Positions 6,421 to 13,321 of a DNA stretch of 15,291 nucleotides are shown here, in pieces. The stretch lies in contig VAXT01000018.1 of NCBI GenBank assembly GCA_005883245.1, positions 1-15,291 on the forward strand, read 5' to 3'. The position numbers and the translations under genes were made by a program. The DNA is from Actinomycetota bacterium (GTDB lineage Bacteria > Actinomycetota > Thermoleophilia > Gaiellales > Gaiellaceae). Positions within the stretch are counted from its first letter, which is position 1. Every line of letters begins with the position of its first letter. The notes beneath the pieces are model-generated. The model made no database searches. It had not been told where the DNA came from and was given only the letters and a program-made list of their open reading frames with translations.

Positions 6421-7098
6421 TTAGGTCGCGAGCTCGACGAAGCGCTGATTCTCGCGGATCGAGTCGAGATCCTCGTCCGTCGCCATCAGCTCTTTGATGC
6501 GGTCGTTGATCTCGACGGCCCGCCGGAGATGATCGATCGCCTCGTCGGCGCGCCCGGCTCGGGCGGCGAAGCACCCGGCGTTGAAGTGCGCGACGGGATT
6601 GTCCGGCTGCTTCTCGACGACGACGAGCTGCTTCGCAATTGCCTCCTCGTAGTCGCCGGCGTTGTAGGCGGCGAACGCCTCGGCCGCTTCCTCCGGAGCG
6701 GGCTCGTACGGTTTGCCGGGCGTGCCGCCGACGACGAGAATCGTCGTCCCGTCCTCGGTCGCCGTCGCCTTCCGCTTCGCGGTCGGCTGCACGTTGACCA
6801 GGGTGCCCGTGGGAGCCTCGACCGTCTCGCCGTCGATCTCGAACGTGGCCGCGCCGTTCACGACGACGTAGAGCTCCTCCTGACCCGCTTCTCCGAGCAG
6901 GGTCTCGTCGTGCTCCGAGATGACGACGACACCGCTCGGCGCGCTGAACGCCGACACGCCGAACGCGGCGATGTCGAGGGTGCGGCGGACGTCGAAGCGC
7001 CTCCTTCCGTCGTCCGTGGCTCCCGGGGCGAGCCGCGGCGCGGGCTCGAGCTCCCCGATGTTGGCGAGGACGTACGTGTTCCCGACTGCGGTTGGCAT
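6421..7098 (-). CDS. Cupin-domain protein with C-terminal TPR
   Basis: This 225-residue protein joins a single cupin barrel at about residues 40-125 to a tetratricopeptide-like tail at about 136-205. The cupin shows 'SEHDETLLGEAGQEELYVVV', 'NGAATFEIDGE' and 'APTGTLVNVQP'. The tail shows 'AAYNAGDYEEAIAKQL' and 'AHFNAGCFAARAGRADEAID'. Only some of the usual His/Glu metal ligands are visible (His63, Glu67, Glu74/Glu75), and the second-motif His is replaced by a Thr-Ala-Lys stretch, so metal binding and catalysis are uncertain; it could be a ligand-binding or scaffold protein. The start ATG has AGGAGG 6 nt upstream. It is divergent from the DedA gene across a region with a 16-bp inverted repeat, and convergent with the collagen-like gene. 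Confidence 0.88.
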   Translation of the reverse strand: MPTAVGNTYVLANIGELEPAPRLAPGATDDGRRRFDVRRTLDIAAFGVSAFSAPSGVVVISEHDETLLGEAGQEELYVVVNGAATFEIDGETVEAPTGTLVNVQPTAKRKATATEDGTTILVVGGTPGKPYEPAPEEAAEAFAAYNAGDYEEAIAKQLVVVEKQPDNPVAHFNAGCFAARAGRADEAIDHLRRAVEINDRIKELMATDEDLDSIRENQRFVELAT

Positions 7099-7118
7099 CG
7101 AATCCTCCTCTATCGATA

Positions 7119-7175
7119 TCTTGACATCGAACTACTTGAGGGCGAAGACTACCCACTGATAGTTCGATGTCAAGA
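7119..7175. promoter_or_regulatory. 16-bp perfect inverted repeat with embedded -35 boxes (operator/promoter)
   Basis: TCTTGACATCGAACTA (7119-7134) and TAGTTCGATGTCAAGA (7160-7175) are exact reverse complements separated by 25 nt. Each arm holds a consensus TTGACA box. On the minus strand, TTGACA (7173-7168) is followed after 16 nt by TAGTCT (7151-7146), a TANNNT -10 element correctly placed to transcribe the cupin-TPR gene. On the plus strand, TTGACA (7121-7126) points toward the DedA gene but has only a weak -10 candidate. TATCGATA (7111-7118) adjoins the left arm. The region is distinctly AT-richer than its surroundings. The arrangement fits a dimeric regulator binding both arms and controlling the divergent pair. 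Confidence 0.65.
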
Positions 7176-7300
7176 CAAGGTGGAAACGCCCGCCACGCGC
7201 AGCCGAGAGCGCTCGGAGACGCGGTCATACTTGGCGGCGTGACCCCCGCTCCCGAGCGCGAGTCAGAGCTGCCCGCCTGACGGCTCGGTGGTAGGGCCGG

Positions 7301-7894
7301 TTGTTCCACGACTTCACGCAGCTGGTCGCCGAGTCGTCCGAGTGGGCCTACGCGATCGTCTTCCTGTTCGCGTTCCTCGACGCGCTCGTGCCGATCGTCC
7401 CCAGCGAGACGGCGGTCATCACCGCGGGAGTGGTGGCTGCAAACGGGGACCTGAGCCTGGGGCTGATCATTCTCGCCGCGGCGGCCGGAGCCTTCCTCGG
7501 CGACAACACCGCGTACCTCGTCGGCCGGCGCTTCGGGAGCCGCGCGACCACGCGCTTCTTCAGTGGCGAGAAAGCCCGGCGTCGGATCGAGTGGGCTCAC
7601 GAGCAATTGCGTGAGCGCGGCGGCGAGCTGATCGTCGTGGCGCGGTTCATTCCGGGCGGACGGACCGCGGTCACGCTCAGTGCGGGCACGCTCGGCTATC
7701 CATGGCGCCGCTTCGCCGTCTTCGACGGCGCCGCTGCGCTCGGCTGGGCTCTCTATTCGGCGCTGCTCGGCTACTACGGCGGTCGAACGTTCGAAGGCGC
7801 GACGGGGCTGGTACTGGCGCTCGCGACCGCGTTCGCCGTGGCCGCGAGCGTCGAGCTGGTGCGCTGGGCGCTCAGACGCCGCCGTCGGGCCTGA
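7301..7894 (+). CDS. DedA-family (VTT domain) membrane protein
   Basis: The 197-residue protein has the DedA/SNARE-associated (VTT) pattern. There is an acidic residue in the first re-entrant region ('VPIVPSETAVITAG', Glu36), then 'GAFLGDNTAYLVGRRFGSR' (63-81), the basic motif 'VARFIPGGRTAVTLSAGTLG' (113-132), and a C-terminal membrane helix followed by Arg-rich 'LRRRRRA'. Characterised DedA proteins are lipid-carrier (undecaprenyl phosphate or phospholipid) flippases dependent on the proton gradient; which lipid this one moves is not evident. The start is TTG 7301: a stop lies in frame just upstream (7292), GTAGGG precedes it, and homology begins at once. It is the divergent partner of the cupin-TPR gene and ends 18 nt before the convergent DUF1801 gene. 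Confidence 0.9.
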   Translation: MFHDFTQLVAESSEWAYAIVFLFAFLDALVPIVPSETAVITAGVVAANGDLSLGLIILAAAAGAFLGDNTAYLVGRRFGSRATTRFFSGEKARRRIEWAHEQLRERGGELIVVARFIPGGRTAVTLSAGTLGYPWRRFAVFDGAAALGWALYSALLGYYGGRTFEGATGLVLALATAFAVAASVELVRWALRRRRRA

Positions 7895-7912
7895 GCAACC
7901 GTCCTCGGTCCC

Positions 7913-8374
7913 TCAGCTCACCGCCTTCTTGACGAGCGCGGCGATCCGTGCCTCGTCGGCGGACGTCAACTTCTTCAGCGCGAAGGAGGTCGGCCACATG
8001 GCTCCGTCGTCGAGATTCGCCTTGTCGCTGAAGCCGAACGTCGCGTACCTCGATTTGAACTTGGCCGCGCTTTGGAAGAAGCAGACGACCTTGTCGTCCT
8101 TGGCATACGCGGGCATCCCGTACCAGGTCCTCGGCGAGAGGTCCGGCGCGCTCTTCTTGACGAGCGCATGGAGCCGTTTGGCCATGGTGCGATCCGATCC
8201 CCGCATCTCGGCGATCTTCGCGAGGACGTCGCTCTCCCCATCCGTCTTCTTCGCGCGGGAGCCGCGGCGCGCTTCCGCCTTCAGCTCCTGAGCGCGGTCT
8301 TTCATCGCGGCTCGCTCGTCGGCGGTGAAGCCCTTGGACGTCTTGCCTTTCGTTCCCCGTTTCCTGTCAGCCAT
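7913..8374 (-). CDS. DUF1801 (YdhG-like) domain protein
   Basis: The 153-residue protein has a lysine-rich N-terminal third (about 1-45, 'MADRKRGTKGKTSKGFTADE'), then a DUF1801 core at about 48-150 with 'VLAKIAEMRGSDRTMAKRLH', 'SPRTWYGMPAYAKDDKVVCF' and 'YATFGFSDKANLDDGAMWP'. DUF1801 proteins have a frataxin-like fold; the Bacillus member Fra/YdhG is an iron chaperone, but that role cannot be transferred with confidence. The Lys-rich head might bind nucleic acid or phosphate (inference). The start ATG 8374 is set by GGAGGTG 7 nt upstream; the open frame extends further but contains nothing conserved. It is divergent from nucS, with 82 nt between the start codons. Confidence 0.85.
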   Translation of the reverse strand: MADRKRGTKGKTSKGFTADERAAMKDRAQELKAEARRGSRAKKTDGESDVLAKIAEMRGSDRTMAKRLHALVKKSAPDLSPRTWYGMPAYAKDDKVVCFFQSAAKFKSRYATFGFSDKANLDDGAMWPTSFALKKLTSADEARIAALVKKAVS

Positions 8375-8456
8375 TGCGAAGCACCTCCATCGTGATCGTC
8401 CTCTTCGTCCCTTCGACGACCTGCGCGAAACGGGCCTGTCCGAAGGGGGCAATACG

Positions 8457-9131
8457 GTGCAGATCGTGCGCCTGCTCGTTGCTCGCTGCGAGGTCCGCTA
8501 CTCGGGCCGCCTGACGGCAATACTGCCCGAAGCGGTGCGGCTGCTGATCCTCAAGGCCGACGGCTCCGTGCTCATCCACGACGACGCGGGCGGCTACAAG
8601 CCGTTGAACTGGATGACCGGGCCGACGTTCATGGAAGAGCTCGGCGACGTGCTCGTCGTGCGGAAGGCGAAGGCCGAGGACACGCTCGAGATCCGTCTCG
8701 TCGAGGTGCTGAGCGATGTCGTGCAGGACATGGGGGAGTCGGCGGCGCTGCAGAAGGACGGCGTCGAGCGCGACCTGCAGGAGCTGCTCGCGGCGTCGCC
8801 CTCGGCGCTCGGGGAGGCGCTGACGCTCGTGAAGCGCGAGTGGGCGACGGAGGTTGGGCCGGTCGACCTCATGTGCAAGGACGACGACGGCGAGTGGGTC
8901 GCGGTCGAGATCAAGCGGGTGGGGACGATCGAGGCGGTCGAGCAGCTGACGCGCTACCTCGGGTTCATCCGCGAAGACCCTGCGAAGGCCGGCTGCCGGG
9001 GCGTGCTCGCGGCGCAGTCGATCAAGCCGCAGGCGGTCGCCCTCGCGGAGTCGCGCGAGATCCGCTGCGCCGAAGTCGACCTGGCCGTCCTGCGCGGCGA
9101 GCGCGAGCCCGACCTGACGCTCTTTGGATAA
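8457..9131 (+). CDS. nucS: NucS/EndoMS mismatch-specific endonuclease
   Basis: This 224-residue protein has the length and order of actinobacterial NucS. The N-terminal dimerisation and DNA-binding domain shows 'RLLVARCEVRYSGRLTAILP' (5-24), 'LLILKADGSVLIH' and 'YKPLNWM' (47-53; Trp52 is the mismatch-recognition aromatic position). The RecB-like nuclease domain has Asp137 ('GPVDLMCKD'), Glu151 and Lys153 ('VAVEIKRVG'), and 'EQLTRYLGFI'. NucS cleaves both strands at G:T, G:G and T:T mismatches in a non-canonical mismatch repair pathway that replaces MutS/MutL in actinobacteria. The C-terminus 'EPDLTLFG' resembles the beta-clamp-binding tail described for NucS. GTG 8457 is chosen for GAAGGGGG 7 nt upstream and the family N-terminus; GTG 8466 is possible. 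Confidence 0.95.
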   Translation: MQIVRLLVARCEVRYSGRLTAILPEAVRLLILKADGSVLIHDDAGGYKPLNWMTGPTFMEELGDVLVVRKAKAEDTLEIRLVEVLSDVVQDMGESAALQKDGVERDLQELLAASPSALGEALTLVKREWATEVGPVDLMCKDDDGEWVAVEIKRVGTIEAVEQLTRYLGFIREDPAKAGCRGVLAAQSIKPQAVALAESREIRCAEVDLAVLRGEREPDLTLFG

Positions 9132-9174
9132 GCGGCCGCGGACGCGGGGCCCCCGCCCACTCGAGATGGGCGCC

Positions 9175-9210
9175 CGCTCCCCCTCGGATGCGTGTCGCGA
9201 AGGGGAGCGG
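9175..9210 (+). terminator. Hairpin downstream of nucS (probable terminator)
   Basis: CCGCTCCCC (9175-9183) pairs exactly with GGGGAGCGG (9202-9210); the 18-nt loop can close further through TCG/CGA (9184-9186 with 9198-9200). A pyrimidine-rich stretch follows (CTCGTTCGAGCTCTTCTACT). It lies 43 nt after the nucS stop and before the stop of the convergent phosphatase, so it may serve both genes. Confidence 0.55.
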
Positions 9211-9240
9211 CTCGTTCGAGCTCTTCTACTTGGGTCTCGC

Positions 9241-10191
9241 CTACGGGAGGTAGTAGTTCGGGTTCGGCATCTTGAACGTCTTGTTCGCGAAGCCGCCCTC
9301 GAGATCGCTGAACTGGTCGCCCAGGTCGGCGACGATGTCGTAGCCCTGCGACTCGATGTAGGCGCGCGTCCCGGACTTGTACTGGATGGTCGGACAGGAC
9401 CGCCCCGTGTGGATGTACGGCCCGCAGAACTCCGGCTTGTCGAGGTAGGTCGGGTACGAGCCGATCGGCGGCTTGGTGAACAGGCCGTCGGCGAAGCCGC
9501 CGTGACCGATGTCGATCGGCGTAGGCATGACATAGCCGGCGTCGACCTCCGGGATGGTCTTCCCGTTGAGGGTCACGGTGTCGATGTTCGGCAGCCCGGC
9601 CGCGGTGTCGTCGACCAGGTTGGCGATCGTCGCGGCGTGCTGTGCATCGCCGCGTCCTGTGATCCAGAAGATCGCGTAGTTCAAGGCATTGGCGTGGCTC
9701 ACCAGGTCGAGCATCCCAGGCGTGGGCGGGAACATGTTCCCGGTCCACGTATTGCCCGTCAGGCCGACGAACTGGGCATTCGTCGTCGGGTTGAAGTCCC
9801 AGTTGCTGTAGAGCTCGTAGTTCCAGGTGGTCAGCGTCGTGTCGTCGACGTCGAGCACGATCGCCCGGTGCGGCACGCGCGAGCGCGCAGCCAGCCAGTG
9901 ATCGCTCTGCTCGGCGACCGAGCGGGCCTCGTTCGCGTAGTTGCTTTCCAGGTTCAGTGGCGTGTCCCACGTCCCGTTGGGGCCTGAAGTGGCCGTATGA
10001 GCGCCGTAGTAGTTCTTGGCCCAGGCCCGACCGACGTCGATGTTCGTCATCTGCGACTCGGAATGCGGCGTGAAGTTGAGGTCTGCGGGCTGAAGACCCG
10101 CGACGGCCACCGTGGCGGCGGTCACCAGTCCCCCGATCACGAGCCCAAGTACCAGCCACAGCGAGCGCCGCGGCCGCGATAGACGCTTCAT
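9241..10191 (-). CDS. Secreted HAD-superfamily acid phosphatase (class B / P4-like)
   Basis: The 316-residue protein starts with basic residues and a hydrophobic helix (about 11-31, 'LWLVLGLVIGGLVTAATVAV'), a signal peptide or anchor that places the enzyme outside the membrane. The HAD motifs are in order: motif I 'IVLDVDDTTL' (nucleophile Asp114, acid Asp116), motif II 'FWITGRGD' (Thr178), a Lys/Arg region 'YKSGTRAYIE' (Lys272), and motif IV 'ADLGDQFSDLEGG' (Asp292, Asp296). This is the pattern of class B acid phosphatase, lipoprotein e(P4) and plant vegetative storage proteins, which dephosphorylate nucleotides and other phosphomonoesters outside the cytoplasm. No lipobox Cys is seen. Two Cys (256, 266) may pair. 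The start ATG has GGAGGGGG 5 nt upstream. It probably scavenges phosphate; the substrate is not determinable. Confidence 0.9.
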   Translation of the reverse strand: MKRLSRPRRSLWLVLGLVIGGLVTAATVAVAGLQPADLNFTPHSESQMTNIDVGRAWAKNYYGAHTATSGPNGTWDTPLNLESNYANEARSVAEQSDHWLAARSRVPHRAIVLDVDDTTLTTWNYELYSNWDFNPTTNAQFVGLTGNTWTGNMFPPTPGMLDLVSHANALNYAIFWITGRGDAQHAATIANLVDDTAAGLPNIDTVTLNGKTIPEVDAGYVMPTPIDIGHGGFADGLFTKPPIGSYPTYLDKPEFCGPYIHTGRSCPTIQYKSGTRAYIESQGYDIVADLGDQFSDLEGGFANKTFKMPNPNYYLP

Positions 10192-10280
10192 GGATCCCCC
10201 TCCTTCGTTGATTCCCTGACTGATCCGGCAACCCTACGTAACAACTCCCCGCCTTGCGCCTAACTGGCGAGGACGTGACG

Positions 10281-10365
10281 TGCCCGGGAGGTCTCCGGGC
10301 AGAAACATGCTGATTTGCAGGCACTTCATCCCCAAGTCCGCCCTCGACCCGGAGACGAAGTCTCC
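10281..10365 (-). terminator. Two hairpins downstream of the alpha/beta-hydrolase gene
   Basis: GGAGAC-GAA-GTCTCC (10351-10365) begins five nt past the hydrolase stop codon, and TGCCCGG-7 nt-CCGGGCA (10281-10301) lies further downstream. Neither is followed by a run of T on the minus strand, so termination is only suggested. They could equally protect the mRNA 3' end or be part of the promoter region of the phosphatase gene that starts at 10191. Confidence 0.3.
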
Positions 10366-10369
10366 TCGT

Positions 10370-11215
10370 CTACGCGTCCGAAGCGGTGTGGGTGACGATG
10401 GCTTGGTTGATGGTGTCCCAGTCGGCTCGCTCGACGCCGTGGCCGGCTCCCGCGAGTTGAAGGAGTTGCGCGCCCGGGATCTCGGCGGCGAGGGCGTTGC
10501 CGTGTGCGAGCGGGAACATCGGGTCGGCGGTGCCGTGGATGACCAGCGTCGGCGCTGTGATCGATGAGAGCGGCCCGCGCTTCTTGTCGTCGTCGGCGAG
10601 GAGGTCGTGGTTCTGGCGGGCGGCGAAGTCGTGGGCGCGTTCGACGTCTGCTCGGACGAGGTCGCGCGCCTCGTTTTCGTCGAAGGCGCGCTGGTCCCCT
10701 GCGAGCATGCGCGTGTAGCCGACGAGGTAGTCGATCACCGAGTCCGGATCCGACCAGTCAACAGTCGACGAGCGCACGAATTGCGCGAACGCGCTGTTCG
10801 GCGGTGGCAGGTCCCGGTCGCCCGGGGTCGCCGGCGACGTGCTGATCAGGACGAGCGAGAGCACGCGCTCGGGGAAGTCGAGCGCGAGCAACTGGGCGAG
10901 CGCGCCGCCGGCTGAGACGCTGACCAGATGTGCGGCGGGTAGGGCGTAGCCGTCGAGCAGCGCCATAGCGTCCGTCCGCAGGTCGGCGCTCGTGTAGCCG
11001 GGGTGGCCGGGCTCATACGTAGCGGAGCGGCCGGTGTCGCGATGGTCGTAGCGGATCACGAACCGGCCGGACCCGGCGATCAGCCTGCAGAAACCCTCCT
11101 CCCACCAGAGCATCGAGCCGCCGAGGCCCATGACGAGCAGGATCGGTGGGTCCGCGGGGTCGCCGAACGACTCCGTGCAAAGCTCGACCCCATTCACATC
11201 GACCGGTCGTTCCAC
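10370..11215 (-). CDS. Alpha/beta hydrolase (esterase-like)
   Basis: This 281-residue single-domain alpha/beta hydrolase shows an oxyanion segment 'LLVMGLGGSMLWW' (26-38), 'FVIRYDHRDTGRSATY' (52-67), and a nucleophile elbow 'LVSVSAGGALAQLL' with Ser101. The acid is Asp231 in 'LVIHGTADPMFP' and the base is His259 in 'GAGHGVE'. The triad is complete, although Ser replaces the more usual Gly two residues before the nucleophile. The closest characterised type I recognise is the RdmC/aclacinomycin methylesterase-like group, but most members are generic esterases of unknown substrate. GTG 11215 is preceded by GAAAGGG and matches the family start 'VNGVELCTESFGDP'. It is a single gene, following the epimerase pseudogene on the same strand. 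Confidence 0.9.
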   Translation of the reverse strand: MERPVDVNGVELCTESFGDPADPPILLVMGLGGSMLWWEEGFCRLIAGSGRFVIRYDHRDTGRSATYEPGHPGYTSADLRTDAMALLDGYALPAAHLVSVSAGGALAQLLALDFPERVLSLVLISTSPATPGDRDLPPPNSAFAQFVRSSTVDWSDPDSVIDYLVGYTRMLAGDQRAFDENEARDLVRADVERAHDFAARQNHDLLADDDKKRGPLSSITAPTLVIHGTADPMFPLAHGNALAAEIPGAQLLQLAGAGHGVERADWDTINQAIVTHTASDA

Positions 11216-11342
11216 GATCTGCCCTTTCGGTCTAGGTCCCAGCCATACCCGCCTTTAAAACGCGTCGCGAGGGCGGTTCAGCGTATGGCTTCGCAGCGGA
11301 TCGACAACCTCACGCCGGAAGTACCGAGGATCCTGACAATGT

Positions 11343-12303
11343 TCAGGTCACATGGGAAGCGAGCTTGCCGGCCTGCTTGGTTGATACTCGGCCGGCCTCA
11401 AGGAGGGAGCGCACGCAATCGGCAAGGGTCTCGCGCAGGTCCCGGGCGTGAAGGCGAGCTCGGCGCGGGCTCGAGAATCGTCACACGACGCCCGCTGCTT
11501 GCTCAGCCAGATGCCCTCGGTCGGGACCGGGATCCGGAAGGGCAGGATGCGCTGGGCGAAGTCCGCCGTGTGGGCGACGGGAAGAATCAGCGATTCCGGG
11601 AGTCGCAACATCGGCAGGCGCCGTCCGGTCAGGTCGCCGAGGAGGCGAACGACCTCTGGGAACTGAACGTACTGACCACCCAGGAGATACCGGCGCGGAC
11701 CTTGGCCGGGCCGGAAGACGGCGGCCAAGGCGCTGGCGAGGTCGCGCACGTCGACGACTGGGAAGCCGCCTCTCGGCACGATCGGCATCCTTCGGGTCAA
11801 GACCGCGTGCACCAGCTGATCGCTCTCCCCGAAGTTGGGATCGTTCGGCTCCCAAGCTGTTCCTTCGAGCGCAGGTAAGGGGACTGCGGACGTCCCAGCG
11901 AGGAATCGGGCGTCAGGGGGAGGGTCGCAGCCGGCAGGAGCGCCGCGAAGGTGGATACGTGCACGATCGGGTCGAGTCCCTGATTCTGTGCCTGACCGAG
12001 CACGAGTTCGGCGCCTCGCACGTTCGTCGCCTCCAGACCCGCTCGATCACGGGGGTCGAACGAGTAGACGGAGGCCGCGTGGAGAACGGCGTCGCAACCG
12101 CTGAGCGCGCCTGCGACCGCCGACTCGTTCGTCACGTCGCCCTGGACGAGCTCGACGTCGTGGGCGAGGCCGAGTCGCGTGAGCACGGCCCGTGCCCGCT
12201 CCTGCGAGCGAACGAGGAGCCGTAGATCGTGGCCGGCGGCACGGAGCGCGGCGACGGCGTGCGAGCCGACGAACCCCGATCCACCAGTGATCAGAACGCG
12301 CAT
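11343..12303 (-). pseudogene. NAD-dependent epimerase/dehydratase pseudogene (two frame lesions)
   Basis: The N-terminal part (12303 down to about 11860) is an intact extended-SDR start: 'MRVLITGGSGFVGSHAVAAL' nucleotide-binding motif, 'GDVTNESAVAGALSGCDAVL', 'NVRGAELVL', 'VHVSTFAALL' and the catalytic 'YLRSK' (Tyr143, Lys147). Directly after codon 148 the frame is wrong. Family sequence resumes in another frame as 'EPNDPNFGESDQLVHAVLTR' (about 11848 down to 11789) without the usual ~25 residues between YxxxK and 'YGPNDP'. That frame continues through 'VVDVRDLASALAAV' to 'ARAELAFTP'; near 11441-11447 (CCCGGG) a single base appears lost. The last segment 'DLRETLADCVRSLLEAG' lies in yet another frame, ending at TGA 11343-11345. 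Two independent lesions make this a non-functional gene unless they are sequencing errors. The original family resembles dihydroflavonol-4-reductase-like epimerases. Confidence 0.88.
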
Positions 12304-12311
12304 GCGCTGGT

Positions 12312-12361
12312 CATCGGATCGCCTGCTTGCCAGAGCTGCCTGGTATCAGCATCGGATCGCC
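12312..12361 (+). repeat. 12-bp direct repeat pair upstream of the epimerase pseudogene
   Basis: CATCGGATCGCC occurs at 12312-12323 and again at 12350-12361, 38 nt apart start to start, just upstream of the epimerase ATG. A small inverted repeat GACACC-11 nt-GGTGTC (12395-12400 / 12412-12417) lies further into the same 197-nt divergent intergenic region. They may be regulator sites for the divergent epimerase-SDR pair or deletion-prone repeats; neither can be decided from sequence alone. Confidence 0.4.
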
Positions 12362-12500
12362 CACGAACGGCCCATTCTCTTGAATCGGCGTCAAGACACC
12401 GTGGCGTCCGAGGTGTCATCACCTCGTCGACCCTATGCCGGCGGCTGCCCGAGCGGCGTCCGAGTCTTTACGGCTGTCGGAGGCATGCGATCATCGTCGC

Positions 12501-13226
12501 ATGGTGAGCGACAGAACGTTGGAGGGCCAGGTCGCGCTCGTTACGGGTGCGAGCCGTGGAGGCGGGAAGGGCATCGCGTCCGTGCTGGGCGAGCGCGGAG
12601 CGACGGTCTATGTCACCGGACGCAGCGTTCGAGGGCAGCCGACGACGCTCGGGCGGCCGGGCACCATCGATGATACGGCGGAGGAAGTGACGGAACGTGG
12701 CGGGACCGGCATCGCTGTTCGCTGCGACCACAGCGACGACGCGCAGGTGCAAAAGCTCTTTGACCGCATCCGGGGCGACCAGGGCCGGCTCGACCTGCTC
12801 GTCAACAACGCGTGGAGTGGCTACGAGATCCCGCCCTACGGCGACATCCCGTTCTGGGAGATCGAGTGGCGCCACTGGGATCTCATGTTCCACGGCGGTC
12901 TTCGTGCGGCGGGGTTTGCGTCGACACTGGCAGCGCCGCTGATGATCGAGGTCGGCTCCGGGTTGATCGTGAACATCACCTGGGTGCTCGACCGCCCCCA
13001 CGGCCATGCCTGGTACGAGGTGGTGAAGAACGCGACCAACAAGATGACGGAGCAGATGGCCGACGACCTGCGCCCTTTCGGCGTTGCATGCGTCGCCGTC
13101 TCGCCCGGCTTCATGCGTCTCGAGCGGATGGACCTCACGCCAGAGGCCCGCGAATACGGCTTCACCGATATCGACGGCAAGCAGCAGTCAGCCTTCTGGG
13201 CGGAGCACTGGGCCGGTACCTGGTAG
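12501..13226 (+). CDS. Short-chain dehydrogenase/reductase (DHRS1-like), apparently internally shortened
   Basis: The 241-residue protein is a classical SDR. It has a cofactor loop 'VTGASRGGGKGIA' (14-26), 'GRSVRG' after the second strand (Arg41 suggests NADP preference), 'LVNNAWSGYE' (100-109) and the catalytic 'YEVVK' (Tyr172, Lys176), with Thr160 near the place of the usual Ser. After 'VSPGFMRLERMDLTP' (200-214) it jumps directly to 'EAREYGFTDIDG' (215-226). In DHRS1-like relatives these are separated by about 50-60 residues ('ESP.Y.GRAV.ALA.DP...SG..L...DLA' then 'REYGFTD'). The reading frame is kept, so this looks like an in-frame deletion that removes the substrate-loop helix region; activity is doubtful. 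The start ATG 12501 begins right at the homology and lacks a close ribosome binding site, so it may be leaderless. Confidence 0.85.
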   Translation: MVSDRTLEGQVALVTGASRGGGKGIASVLGERGATVYVTGRSVRGQPTTLGRPGTIDDTAEEVTERGGTGIAVRCDHSDDAQVQKLFDRIRGDQGRLDLLVNNAWSGYEIPPYGDIPFWEIEWRHWDLMFHGGLRAAGFASTLAAPLMIEVGSGLIVNITWVLDRPHGHAWYEVVKNATNKMTEQMADDLRPFGVACVAVSPGFMRLERMDLTPEAREYGFTDIDGKQQSAFWAEHWAGTW

Positions 13227-13321
13227 AGCCGGTGTGGCACCTCCCTCTCTGAGCCAATGCAGTCAAGGTCAGCTGAAGTTGCCCGTTTAGGTCGCGAAAC
13301 GCGTCTTCGTCCGCGCCGGCT

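Noticed and set aside
6206..7606. Long minus-strand open frame over the collagen, cupin and DedA genes
   Set aside because: It overlaps three well-supported genes and a strong terminator, and no domain is recognisable.
8367..10324. Two long minus-strand frames over nucS and the phosphatase
   Set aside because: They are shadows of NucS and the HAD phosphatase, with repetitive Arg/Ser/Thr translations.
11003..11878. Plus-strand open frame across the hydrolase start and epimerase
   Set aside because: It is antisense to the epimerase pseudogene and the hydrolase N-terminus, and shows no family pattern.
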